Positions 25,449 to 33,977 of a stretch of DNA of 64,000 bases are shown piece after piece. Position 1 is the first letter of the stretch, and every line of letters starts with the position of its first letter. The notes beneath the pieces are model-generated. The model ran no database searches. It worked only from the letters and a program-made list of their open reading frames with translations, and was not told the origin of the DNA. The position numbers and the translations under genes were made by a program. Source of the DNA: Candidatus Defluviibacillus avedoerensis (GTDB lineage Bacteria; Pseudomonadota; Gammaproteobacteria; Burkholderiales; Burkholderiaceae_C); assembly GCA_016703665.1 (NCBI GenBank), contig JADJBS010000020.1:930001-994000 (forward strand), given 5' to 3'.

Positions 25449-27398
25449 ATGATTGTTGAACTTGGGCACTACGCCCTGATACTGGCCTTGTTGGTGGCCT
25501 TGCTCCAGGGCACGATGCCCCTGATGGGCACACTGCATGACAATGCCTTGTGGCAGTCACTTGCCCGTCCTGTGGCCAGCCTGCAATTTGCACTGGTCAC
25601 ACTGGCGTTTGCGTCGCTTTTCTACGCCTTCCTGGGCAACGATTTTTCTGTGGTTTACGTTGCTCAGCACTCCAACAGTAAGCTGCCCGCAATTTACCGC
25701 TTTGCCGCCGTCTGGGGTGGCCACGAAGGCTCGCTGCTTTTGTGGGTCTGGCTTCTGGCCTTGTGGACAGTGGCGGTTGCAGGTTTCTCGCGCAGCCTAC
25801 CGCTCTACATGGTGGCAAGGGTCATCAGCGTGCTGGGTCTGTTGTCGTCTGGCTTTTTGCTGTTTGTGCTGACCACATCAAACCCCTTCCTGCGCCTGCT
25901 GCCCGCCGCTGAAGATGGCCGTGACCTGAACCCCTTGCTGCAAGACCCTGGGTTAATCATTCACCCCCCCATGCTGTACATGGGCTACGTGGGTTTCTCG
26001 GTCGCCTTTGCGTTCGCCATTGCGGCATTGATGTCGGGCCGTCTGGACGCTGCCTGGGCCCGCTGGTCTCGCCCATGGACGATCATCGCCTGGGTATTCC
26101 TGACTTTCGGCATCGGCCTGGGTTCATGGTGGGCGTATTACGAACTGGGCTGGGGCGGCTGGTGGTTTTGGGACCCGGTAGAAAACGCATCCCTCATGCC
26201 CTGGCTGTGTGGCACCGCGCTGATTCATTCGCTGATGGTGACCGAAAAGCGCGGCGGCTTCAAAGCCTGGACCGTGCTGCTGGCCATTGGGGCTTTTTCG
26301 CTCTCGCTGCTGGGCACCTTCTTGGTCCGCTCGGGCGTATTGAATTCAGTGCATGCGTTTGCGTCAGATCCCAAGCGCGGCATCTTCATTCTGATCTTTC
26401 TGGCACTGGTGGTGGGGGCGTCGCTCACCCTGTTTGCCTGGCGGGCGCCCAAGGTCAGCATCGGGGGGGCTATTGGTTTGGTGTCGCGTGAATCCATGTT
26501 GCTGGCTAACAGCGTGTTGCTGGTGGTGGCCTGTGGCGCGGTGCTGCTGGGCACGATTTACCCGCTGGTCATTGATGCGCTAAACCTGGGCAAACTCTCG
26601 GTGGGCGCGCCTTACTTCAACGCGGTATTTGTACCCTTGCTGGTTCCCGTGCTGTTCCTGATCATTCCAGGCACCGTATCTCACTGGAAAGAATCCCGCA
26701 TAGCAGACATTGCCAAGCGGGTCCGCCTGCCTGCCGTGGGTGCAGTGGTAGTGGCCATCGTTGGTCCGTTTGTCATGGGAGGCTGGTCCTGGGGGGCTGC
26801 GATGGGCCTGTTGCTGGCTTCTTGGGTGGCACTGGGCACCGCCATGCAAATCATTGAGCGCCTGCGCAAGCCAGGGCGCATACCCAGTTCGTTTTACGGC
26901 ATGCACCTGGCCCACCTGGGCATGGCTGTTGCGGTGACGGGCATCACGCTGGTCAAGGCCTATGAGGTAGAGCGCGATGTACGCATGGGTTTGGGGGACA
27001 CGGTGGCGATTGGGCAGTACACCTTCAAATTGCGTGACGTCAGCCAAGTGCCAGGGCCCAATTACAAAGCCATGCGTGGCGACTTTGAGGTCACCCAAAA
27101 CGGTGTCGCTGTGACCACACTGCAGCCAGAAAAACGGGCTTACTTTTCGTCCACCATGCCCATGACCGAAGCAGCCATCGATTCTGGCGCTCTGCGGGAT
27201 TTGTATGTATCGCTGGGTGAAGAGATTGACGGTGAACCACGCTCATGGAGCGTGCGGGTTTATTACAAACCCTTTATAGGCTGGCTGTGGTCGGGCGTTC
27301 TTTTGATGGTAGCGGGCGGTTTGATGGCGGCCGCAGACCGCCGCTATCGGCGCAAGACACAGGCCACACAGGCTTTCCAGAAATTGCAGCAGGCTTAA
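25449..27398 (+). CDS. ccmF: Cytochrome c haem lyase CcmF
   Basis: A 649-residue polytopic membrane protein that ligates haem to apocytochromes together with CcmH and CcmI. Signatures include WGGHEGSLLLWVW, HPPMLYMGYVGF, the WWD motif GWGGWWFWDPVENASLMPWL, and a large C-terminal periplasmic domain (YTFKLRDVSQVPGPNY...RSWSVRVYYKPFIGWLW). The length is normal for the family. It follows ccmE by 21 bp. Confidence 0.96.
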   Translation: MIVELGHYALILALLVALLQGTMPLMGTLHDNALWQSLARPVASLQFALVTLAFASLFYAFLGNDFSVVYVAQHSNSKLPAIYRFAAVWGGHEGSLLLWVWLLALWTVAVAGFSRSLPLYMVARVISVLGLLSSGFLLFVLTTSNPFLRLLPAAEDGRDLNPLLQDPGLIIHPPMLYMGYVGFSVAFAFAIAALMSGRLDAAWARWSRPWTIIAWVFLTFGIGLGSWWAYYELGWGGWWFWDPVENASLMPWLCGTALIHSLMVTEKRGGFKAWTVLLAIGAFSLSLLGTFLVRSGVLNSVHAFASDPKRGIFILIFLALVVGASLTLFAWRAPKVSIGGAIGLVSRESMLLANSVLLVVACGAVLLGTIYPLVIDALNLGKLSVGAPYFNAVFVPLLVPVLFLIIPGTVSHWKESRIADIAKRVRLPAVGAVVVAIVGPFVMGGWSWGAAMGLLLASWVALGTAMQIIERLRKPGRIPSSFYGMHLAHLGMAVAVTGITLVKAYEVERDVRMGLGDTVAIGQYTFKLRDVSQVPGPNYKAMRGDFEVTQNGVAVTTLQPEKRAYFSSTMPMTEAAIDSGALRDLYVSLGEEIDGEPRSWSVRVYYKPFIGWLWSGVLLMVAGGLMAAADRRYRRKTQATQAFQKLQQA

Positions 27399-27416
27399 AC
27401 GAAAACGAAGCATTTC

Positions 27417-28004
27417 ATGAAGAAGTTTTTAATTCCCTTGGCCCTGTTCATGGGTTTGGTGGTGTTCCTGGCCATCGGCCTGAAACGAGACCCACGCGAA
27501 ATTCCGTCGCCGCTGGTCAACAAGCAGGCCCCTGATTTTTCTTTGCCTACGCTCAACCCTGACGCACCCAAGTTTTCGCCCAAAGAGATGCTGGGCAAAG
27601 TCTGGATGCTGAACGTGTGGGCAACATGGTGCGTGGCCTGCCGGGCAGAGCATCCCGTGCTGGTGTCGTTCGCCAAGGCAAACGGCGTGCCCATTGTGGG
27701 CCTGAGCTACAAAGAAATCCAGGCGCAGGAGGAACCCAAGGGCCAGAAGATGTCACCCGAGGACAAGCTTGCCTGGGCACGCAAGCGCGGAAGTGCCTGG
27801 CTACGCACGTATGGCGACCCGTATGTAGTGTCTGTCTTTGACATGGACGGCCGGGTCGGTATTGATTACGGTGTGTACGGCGTTCCAGAGTCTTATGTCA
27901 TCGACAAGGCTGGGGTCATTCGCTTCAAGCAGATCGGTGAAGTCACGCCCGAAGTACTGTCAAAAACCGTCCTGCCTTTGATCCAGCAACTCAACAAAAC
28001 ATAA
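27417..28004 (+). CDS. ccmG: Thiol:disulfide interchange protein CcmG/DsbE
   Basis: A 195-residue membrane-anchored thioredoxin-like protein. An N-terminal helix (FLIPLALFMGLVVFLAIGL) leads to APDFSLPTL and the active site WCVACRAEHPVL; the family usually reads WCPTC, so the inner residues differ. VYGVPESYVIDKAG is the cis-proline region. It reduces the CXXCH cysteines of apocytochromes before haem attachment. It lies 18 bp after ccmF. Confidence 0.94.
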   Translation: MKKFLIPLALFMGLVVFLAIGLKRDPREIPSPLVNKQAPDFSLPTLNPDAPKFSPKEMLGKVWMLNVWATWCVACRAEHPVLVSFAKANGVPIVGLSYKEIQAQEEPKGQKMSPEDKLAWARKRGSAWLRTYGDPYVVSVFDMDGRVGIDYGVYGVPESYVIDKAGVIRFKQIGEVTPEVLSKTVLPLIQQLNKT

Positions 28005-28008
28005 ACTC

Positions 28009-28488
28009 ATGAATACCCGCTGGATCACAGCCCTGTTGGTGGGCATGGGCTTCGCCCTGATGGGCTCACTGACCTACGCCAAAGAAGCCGTTCCCATGGC
28101 CGAAAACCCGGTGGTTGAAGCCCGCCTGGTCAAGATTTCTGAAGAGTTGCGCTGCCTGGTCTGCCAAAACGAATCTCTGGCCTCTTCACGCGCTGAACTG
28201 GCAAACGATTTGCGCGAAGAAGTGCGTGGGCTTATTCGCCAGAACAAGTCGGACGCTGACATCAAGGAATTTCTGGTCAGCCGGTACGGTGACTTTGTGC
28301 TCTACCGCCCAGAAATCAAACCCCTGACATGGCTCTTGTGGTTTGGACCTTTTGTGCTGCTTTTGATAGCCGTTTTGGGCACGATGCGCTACTTGCGCCT
28401 GCGTGGAAAAACCTTACCTGATCAAACCCTGAGTGATGCCGACCGCCTGCGAGCCGAGCAACTGCTGCAAAGCGGAGACAAGCCATGA
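28009..28488 (+). CDS. ccmH: CcmH (CcmL-type apocytochrome reductase)
   Basis: A 159-residue protein with a signal peptide (ending MGSLTYA), the redox motif LRCLVCQNES, the three-helix bundle typical of the CcmH N-domain (LANDLREEVRGLIRQNKSDADIKEFLVSRYGDFVLYRP) and one C-terminal membrane helix (WLLWFGPFVLLLIAVLG). It keeps apocytochrome thiols reduced. The E. coli CcmH C-domain is encoded separately here as CcmI. The stop overlaps the ccmI start. Confidence 0.94.
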   Translation: MNTRWITALLVGMGFALMGSLTYAKEAVPMAENPVVEARLVKISEELRCLVCQNESLASSRAELANDLREEVRGLIRQNKSDADIKEFLVSRYGDFVLYRPEIKPLTWLLWFGPFVLLLIAVLGTMRYLRLRGKTLPDQTLSDADRLRAEQLLQSGDKP

Positions 28489-29744
28489 ACACCACCCTTG
28501 TTTTTGTGATTGCCGCTCTGGTGCTCACAGCGCTGGTCAGCAGCGTGATCTTGTGGACACTTTTGCGCCAGCGGATTGAACCTGTGGTGACGAACCAGGC
28601 GCAAGCCAATGCCGCCATTTACCGCGACCAGCTTGCCGAGCTGGACAATGAGTTCGCGCAAGGCACACTGGACGATACTGGGTTGGCCTATGCCAGGGAT
28701 GAACTCAAGCGCCGTCTGCTGGAAGACACACCCGTCAGTGATCCCGTCCAACCACGGCAGATGCAGCGCTCAGTCAGCCTGGCAGTGGCATTGGCTGTGC
28801 TGTTTCCGATCCTGGGTCTATCGACCTATGTGGCGCTTGGCAACCCGCAAGCCATGGACCCACAAGTTCGACACGGCGCTGCATCTCAGGACGGCAATCG
28901 TCCCGACATGAGTCAACTGGCCGATATGCTGGCCAAGAAGCTTGAGGCCAACCCCAACAATGCCGAAGGCTGGGTGATGCTGGGCCGCACCTACCGCAGC
29001 CTGCAGCGCGGTGATGAGGCGCTGAAGGCGTTTGACAAGGCGGCTGCGCTGGACCCCGACGACGAAATTGCCCTGGAGCGGGTTGAACTGTTGGCAGACA
29101 TGCGTGGCGGCAGTTTTGACGGTGAGCCCTGGCGCGTGATTCAAGGTATTTTGAAGAAAGACGCCAAACACTACAGCGCCCTGCTGCTGGCCGGTGGCGC
29201 GTCTTTCACCGAGCGCAAGTACGCCGACGCCCTGCGCTATTGGGGGCAGGCCCGCGCCCAGTTGGCCCCAGGCGAAAAGGATGCCGATGGTCTGGACAAG
29301 GCCATGGCCCAGGCTCGCGAGCAGTTGGGCCAACAATCCCCTCCGGCGAAAGCAGCAAAATCTGCACCCAGCGGCAATGTCTCTGCGGCGCCCAGCCAGG
29401 GCACCAGCGTGGCAGGGAAAGTAGAACTGGCTGCCGCACTCAGAGACAAGGTATCTCCCAACGACACCGTCTTCATCTACGCAACACCCGCCAATGGCGA
29501 GCGGGTACCGCTGGCCATCGTCCGCACCACGGTGGGCAAACTGCCCATGAACTTTACGCTGGACGACAGCACCGCGATGAACCCACAACGCAAACTGTCG
29601 GGTGAGACACAGGTGACACTCAAGGCACGGGTGTCCAAGTCAGGCAATGCCATGACTCAGCCGGGTGATTTGACCGGCTCGCTGAGTTCTATCAAGGTAG
29701 GTAGCCGCGACGTGACGCTCACGATCAATGAAGCCGTGAAGTAG
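28485..29744 (+). CDS. ccmI: Cytochrome c maturation protein CcmI
   Basis: A 419-residue protein with two N-terminal membrane helices (FVIAALVLTALVSSVILWTLL and AVALAVLFPILGLSTYVAL), a leucine-zipper-like loop (DQLAELDNEFAQGTLDDTGLAYARDELKRRLLED), TPR repeats (NAEGWVMLGRTYRSLQRGDEALKAFDKAAALDP) and a C-terminal beta domain. CcmI binds the C-terminus of apocytochromes and brings them to CcmF/H. It is the last gene of the ccm operon. Confidence 0.93.
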   Translation: MNTTLVFVIAALVLTALVSSVILWTLLRQRIEPVVTNQAQANAAIYRDQLAELDNEFAQGTLDDTGLAYARDELKRRLLEDTPVSDPVQPRQMQRSVSLAVALAVLFPILGLSTYVALGNPQAMDPQVRHGAASQDGNRPDMSQLADMLAKKLEANPNNAEGWVMLGRTYRSLQRGDEALKAFDKAAALDPDDEIALERVELLADMRGGSFDGEPWRVIQGILKKDAKHYSALLLAGGASFTERKYADALRYWGQARAQLAPGEKDADGLDKAMAQAREQLGQQSPPAKAAKSAPSGNVSAAPSQGTSVAGKVELAAALRDKVSPNDTVFIYATPANGERVPLAIVRTTVGKLPMNFTLDDSTAMNPQRKLSGETQVTLKARVSKSGNAMTQPGDLTGSLSSIKVGSRDVTLTINEAVK

Positions 29745-29790
29745 GCACAAAACGATGGAAATCTATCCATCCGGATTAACTGATAAAAGC

Positions 29791-29804
29791 TTGATCCTGA
29801 TCAG
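29791..29804 (+). promoter_or_regulatory. FNR/CRP-type box upstream of frdA
   Basis: TTGATCCTGATCAG matches the FNR consensus TTGAT-N4-ATCAA at nine of ten defined positions (last base G for A). It lies 115 bp upstream of the frdA ATG in the 174-bp gap after ccmI, a usual distance for oxygen-responsive activation of fumarate reductase. Confidence 0.65.
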
Positions 29805-29918
29805 TCTCTGAAGGTGTCTGTTACGGTTTTGCCATTGCGCGCAACCACCAGGGTTTTCATAATGGTCATATGCGCCCCAAACGCCTTCAGCGGCTCACCG
29901 GGGCATTGAAAGGCAAGC

Positions 29919-31676
29919 ATGGAAACCGTTCAATTTGATGTCGCTATCGTAGGCGCTGGGGGAGCGGGCCTGCGGGCCGCCATCGCGTTGGCGCAGACAG
30001 ACCCGAAACTGCGCATTGCACTGATCTCCAAGGTCTACCCCATGCGCAGCCACACCTGCGCAGCAGAGGGCGGCGCCGCAGGCGTGATCAAGGCTGACGA
30101 CAGCTTTGACATGCACTTTGACGACACGGTGGGTGGAGGTGACTGGTTGTCGGACCAGGACTGCGTTGAATACTTCGTGAAAGAAGCGCCTAAAGAGTTG
30201 ACCCAACTGGAGCACTGGGGCTGCCCCTGGAACCGCGAGCCCGATGGTTCGGTCGCGGTCAGGCCTTTTGGCGGCATGAAAAAGCAACGCACTTGGTTTG
30301 CGGCTGACAAATCCGGCTTTCACATTCTGCACACGCTGTTCCAGACCACACTGCAGTTTCCCTCCATCACCCGGTTCGACGAGTACTTTGCGCTTGATCT
30401 GCTGGTGGACGATGGCCGCTGTCAGGGCCTGACTGCCATGGAAATGCGCAGCGGCATGATCAAGCAGTTCAGCGCCAAGGCCGTCATCATCTGCGGCGGC
30501 GGGGCGGGGCGTATGTTTCCGTTCAGCACCAATGGCGCCATCAAGACCGGTGACGGCATGGCCCTGGCTTACCGGGCGGGTGTACCGCTCAAGGACATGG
30601 AGTTCGTTCAATACCATCCCACTGGCCTGCCCAATACCGGCAGCCTGCTCACCGAAGCCTGCCGTGGCGAAGGTGGGGTGTTGCTTAACAAGCATGGTCG
30701 ACGCTACCTGCAAGACTATGGCATGGGCCCCGAGACGCCGCTGGGCAAACCGCAGCTCAAGACCATGGAGCTTGGCCCCCGAGACCGTGTCAGCCAGGCC
30801 TATTGGCATGAGGTGCAAAAGGGCAACACCGTGACCACCGAATGGGGTGAATGCGTTCTGTTGGACATGCGCCACCTCGGTGAGAAATACATCGACGAGC
30901 GCTTGCCGCTGGTGCGCGAACTGGCGATTGCCTATCTGGGGGTGGACATCGTCAAGGATGCCGTCCCCATCCGACCCGTGGTGCACTACATGATGGGTGG
31001 CATCTCCACCAATACCGAGGCAGCCACCACGCTACCGGGTCTGTTTGCAGCCGGAGAATGCGCCTGCGTCAGCTTAAACGGCGCCAACAGGCTGGGGTCC
31101 AATTCGCTGGTGGAGTTGCTGGTGTTCGGCAAAAGTGCCGCCATGTCAGCGATCAAACACCTGCAGAATCTTCCACCGGCCAATGCGGCCGCTCTGGAGG
31201 CTCGCGCCCAAGAATCCCAGGCACGCATCCGTGGCCTTTTCTCACGCACCGACGGCACCGAATCCATGTCGGGCCTGCGCAAGGAAATGATGGACACCAT
31301 GGAAACCCATGCGGGCATTTACCGCACCGAAGCAGGCTTGCAAGAAGCGGTAGACAAGATTGCCGAGTTACGCCATCGCTATCAGAAGGTGGTGTTGCAC
31401 GACCGCAGCAATGTCTTCAACACGGACCTGTTCCAGGTGCTTGAACTTGGCTCCATGCTGGACTGCGCCTCAGCGCTGACCGTGGGGGCTTTGGCCCGCA
31501 AGGAAAGCCGTGGCGCCCACCAGCGGCTGGACTACGTTGAGCGTGACGACAACAACTTCCTGCGCCACAGCATGGTTTATCACCAGGGGCTGGACGCACC
31601 CCGTGTGGACTACCTTGACGTGGTGATCACCCGTTCACCGCCGGGCGTGCGTGACTATTCGGGAGGCCACAAATGA
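29919..31676 (+). CDS. frdA: Fumarate reductase flavoprotein subunit FrdA
   Basis: A 585-residue flavoprotein of the succinate dehydrogenase/fumarate reductase family. FAD-binding GAGGAGLRAAIAL is at the N-terminus, and RSHTCAAEGGAAG contains the histidine that carries covalent FAD. QYHPTGLPNTGSLLTEACRGEGG, the active-site arginine region, and RPVVHYMMGGISTN follow. It is FrdA rather than SdhA by context: separate FrdC and FrdD anchor proteins of E. coli type follow. It reduces fumarate to succinate on the cytoplasmic side using quinol electrons. It is preceded by an FNR-like box. Confidence 0.93.
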   Translation: METVQFDVAIVGAGGAGLRAAIALAQTDPKLRIALISKVYPMRSHTCAAEGGAAGVIKADDSFDMHFDDTVGGGDWLSDQDCVEYFVKEAPKELTQLEHWGCPWNREPDGSVAVRPFGGMKKQRTWFAADKSGFHILHTLFQTTLQFPSITRFDEYFALDLLVDDGRCQGLTAMEMRSGMIKQFSAKAVIICGGGAGRMFPFSTNGAIKTGDGMALAYRAGVPLKDMEFVQYHPTGLPNTGSLLTEACRGEGGVLLNKHGRRYLQDYGMGPETPLGKPQLKTMELGPRDRVSQAYWHEVQKGNTVTTEWGECVLLDMRHLGEKYIDERLPLVRELAIAYLGVDIVKDAVPIRPVVHYMMGGISTNTEAATTLPGLFAAGECACVSLNGANRLGSNSLVELLVFGKSAAMSAIKHLQNLPPANAAALEARAQESQARIRGLFSRTDGTESMSGLRKEMMDTMETHAGIYRTEAGLQEAVDKIAELRHRYQKVVLHDRSNVFNTDLFQVLELGSMLDCASALTVGALARKESRGAHQRLDYVERDDNNFLRHSMVYHQGLDAPRVDYLDVVITRSPPGVRDYSGGHK

Positions 31677-32416
31677 AAGAACGTCTGGTCCAACTGGAGG
31701 TGCTGCGCTTCAACCCGGAAACGGACTCTGAGCCTCACTACCAGCGCTACGAAGTCATGTGTAAGGAAGAATGGGTGGTGCTGGATGCGCTCAATGCGGT
31801 CAAGGAGAGCATTGACCCCACGCTCAATTACCGTTGGTCATGCCACATGGCCGTGTGCGGCAGCTGCGGCATGATGATCAATGGCGAACCCAAGCTGTCT
31901 TGCCACGCTTTTTTGCGCCACTACGAAGGCCTTATCCGGGTTGAACCTTTAGCTAACTTCCCGATTGAGCGCGACCTGGTAACCGTCGCAGACGACTTCA
32001 TCGACAAACTTAAGCGGGTCAAGCCGTACTTGATACCGAAGGAAAAGAAAACGATTGAGCAAGGCGAGTTCAAGCAGACCCCTGCCCAACTCATGAAGTA
32101 CCGCCAGTTCTCGATGTGCATCAACTGCATGCTGTGCTACGCGGCCTGTCCACAGTACAGCCTGCAGCCGAAGTTCATTGGTCCGGCCGCGATCACCCTG
32201 GCGCACCGCTACAACCAGGATTCACGCGATGCAGGCCGTGATGAGCGCCAGGAGGTGATTGCCACCAATGAAGGCGTGTGGGAGTGTTCATTTGTCGGCG
32301 CCTGCTCCGAGGTATGCCCCAAAGCCGTGGACCCGGCAGGCGCGCTGCAGCAGGTCAAGGTGGCCAGCACCATAGACTGGTTCAAGGAACACCTGTTACC
32401 CGGAGGCAAAAAATGA
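31673..32416 (+). CDS. frdB: Fumarate reductase iron-sulfur subunit FrdB
   Basis: A 247-residue iron-sulfur protein. The plant-type [2Fe-2S] cysteines are in SCHMAVCGSCGMMINGEPKLSC; the ferredoxin-like part has CINCMLCYAACP and CSFVGACSEVCPKAVDP for the [4Fe-4S] and [3Fe-4S] clusters. It carries electrons from quinol to FrdA. The ATG overlaps the frdA stop (ATGA) and the stop overlaps frdC, so the four frd genes form a tight operon. Confidence 0.95.
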   Translation: MKERLVQLEVLRFNPETDSEPHYQRYEVMCKEEWVVLDALNAVKESIDPTLNYRWSCHMAVCGSCGMMINGEPKLSCHAFLRHYEGLIRVEPLANFPIERDLVTVADDFIDKLKRVKPYLIPKEKKTIEQGEFKQTPAQLMKYRQFSMCINCMLCYAACPQYSLQPKFIGPAAITLAHRYNQDSRDAGRDERQEVIATNEGVWECSFVGACSEVCPKAVDPAGALQQVKVASTIDWFKEHLLPGGKK

Positions 32417-32808
32417 ACACCCGTAAACCCTATGTGCGACCGGTGTCATACACCACCTGGTACTTCAAACACCCGCGCTATCTGCGCTACATGTCCCGCG
32501 AGGTCACCTGCATCTTCATTGGCGCACTGGCTTTGCTGATGGTTTGCCTGCTAGAGCGACTGTCAGCTGGGCAAGCAGCTTATGAGCATTTTCTCGGCGC
32601 GCTACGCGGTCCTTTAAGCATCATCGGTCTGGTGCTGATCTTGGTCTTTGCCGTGCACAACGCCACCAGTTGGTTCAACGTCACGCCAAAGGCTTTGCCT
32701 GTGCAGATAGGCGAAGAATTTCTGGACGGCAAATACATAGTGGCTGCTCACTACGCAGGCTGGGCAGTGGCCAGCATCCTTGTACTGGTTTTTGCGGGAG
32801 CGTTCTGA
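32413..32808 (+). CDS. frdC: Fumarate reductase membrane subunit FrdC
   Basis: A 131-residue anchor with three hydrophobic helices. The start NTRKPYVRPVSYTTWY closely resembles E. coli FrdC (KRKPYVRP), and the RYMSREVT glutamate corresponds to the quinol-site Glu29. HNATSWFNVTPKALPVQIGEEF precedes the last helix. With FrdD it binds quinol. It is coupled to frdB (ATGA overlap). Confidence 0.93.
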   Translation: MNTRKPYVRPVSYTTWYFKHPRYLRYMSREVTCIFIGALALLMVCLLERLSAGQAAYEHFLGALRGPLSIIGLVLILVFAVHNATSWFNVTPKALPVQIGEEFLDGKYIVAAHYAGWAVASILVLVFAGAF

Positions 32809-32810
32809 CC

Positions 32811-33152
32811 ATGGCCAAATCGAACAAGCCGATTTTCTGGAGCCTTTTCGCCGCAGGCGGCACCCTGGCGGCATTTCTGGCACCCGTGCTCACCGTGCTT
32901 TTTTTGATGGTTGCGCTGGGACATCCCCCTACCCTGCTCGGGTATCAACCGATGCTGGCCTTCGTCGGGCATTGGCTCGGTAAACTGATTCTCTTTGGCA
33001 CGATTGCACTGTTCCTGTGGCATGCGGCGCACCGCCTTCGCGTGACCTTGCATGACTTTGGTCTGCACAGGGATGCCCTGATTGCACCCCTGGTTTATCT
33101 GGTGGCAGCAGCAGCTACCGTGCTGTCAGCAATCTATCTTCTGCGTATTTAA
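32811..33152 (+). CDS. frdD: Fumarate reductase membrane subunit FrdD
   Basis: A 113-residue anchor with three helices. The start SNKPIFWSLFAAGGTLAAFLAPV matches the FrdD pattern EPVFWGLFGAGG; ALFLWHAAHRLRVTLHDFGLH corresponds to the LWCGLHRMHHAMHDL region. It begins 2 nt after the frdC stop. Presence of both FrdC and FrdD without haem-ligand motifs marks this as a haem-free, E. coli-type quinol:fumarate reductase. Confidence 0.93.
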   Translation: MAKSNKPIFWSLFAAGGTLAAFLAPVLTVLFLMVALGHPPTLLGYQPMLAFVGHWLGKLILFGTIALFLWHAAHRLRVTLHDFGLHRDALIAPLVYLVAAAATVLSAIYLLRI

Positions 33153-33272
33153 GAACTCCTGACGTCAACCACCTATCCACCGCCTTCGCATGTGTATCAA
33201 GGTCATCGTGCGCAAGCCAATCAAGGGCCCTTTGTGAATTTTCAAGATCCTGTCACTGCATCCCCACTGGGC

Positions 33273-33977
33273 ATGAGTCCTGTTGCGATCCCTCCCTATT
33301 TGCAGAACACGTACTGGTGGGCTTACCTGCACCCCCGGGCAGTACAGCTTTTTGAACGTCAATGGCTCGTCAACCTGATCCTCTGGGGCAATTTCGCGAG
33401 ACTGCGGGACTTGGCCTTGGCAGAACTGGGTGAAACGATTGACGAAAAGGTATTGCAGGTGGCCTGCGTCTACGGTGATTTCACCGAAAAACTGGCCCAA
33501 CGGCTCGGAACCAAGGGCAGCCTTGACGTCATCGACGTGGCGCCCATCCAGATCCAGAACCTGGACAAAAAACTGATCAGCAAACGCGGCGTCAAAACTC
33601 ATCTGCAGGACTCCACGCATTTGAAGTTTGAGGACAATGACTTCGGCAGCACTGTGCTGTTCTTTCTGCTGCATGAGCAACCAGAAGAGGTGAGGAAAAA
33701 GACGATTGCCGAGGCCTTGCGGGTCACACGACCGGGCGGCAAGGTGGTGATCGTCGATTACCACCGACCTGTGGCTACCAGCCCGTTCCGTTACCTGATG
33801 ATGGCCATCCTCGGCACGCTGGAGCCTTTTGCCATGGACTTGTGGAAGAACGAGATCAGCCACTGGCTGCCCGAGGGCTGCACACCTGCCCACGTTGACA
33901 AGCAGACCTATTTTGGCGATCTGTACCAGAAGGTGGTCATCACCCGGTCAACCACGCAAGATCAACTCGCCATTTGA
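33273..33977 (+). CDS. rquA: Rhodoquinone biosynthesis methyltransferase-like protein RquA
   Basis: A 234-residue protein of the class I methyltransferase fold with RquA hallmarks: PPYLQNTYWWAYLHPRAV and FERQWLVNLILWGNFARL near the start, VLQVACVYGDFTEKLAQRLG in place of the usual glycine-rich SAM motif, LDVIDVAPIQ, LFFLLHEQPEEVR and VVIVDYHRP. RquA replaces a methoxy group of ubiquinone by an amine to give rhodoquinone, the low-potential quinone used to reduce fumarate. It lies 120 bp downstream of frdD on the same strand, which fits that role. GTG starts at 33234 or 33192 would add 13 or 27 residues. The 3' end overlaps the convergent diguanylate cyclase by 16 bp. Confidence 0.85.
   Translation: MSPVAIPPYLQNTYWWAYLHPRAVQLFERQWLVNLILWGNFARLRDLALAELGETIDEKVLQVACVYGDFTEKLAQRLGTKGSLDVIDVAPIQIQNLDKKLISKRGVKTHLQDSTHLKFEDNDFGSTVLFFLLHEQPEEVRKKTIAEALRVTRPGGKVVIVDYHRPVATSPFRYLMMAILGTLEPFAMDLWKNEISHWLPEGCTPAHVDKQTYFGDLYQKVVITRSTTQDQLAI

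Noticed and set aside
29919..32416. Succinate dehydrogenase sdhA/sdhB
   Set aside because: The following membrane subunits are of FrdC/FrdD type and an RquA gene and FNR box are adjacent, which favours fumarate reductase.
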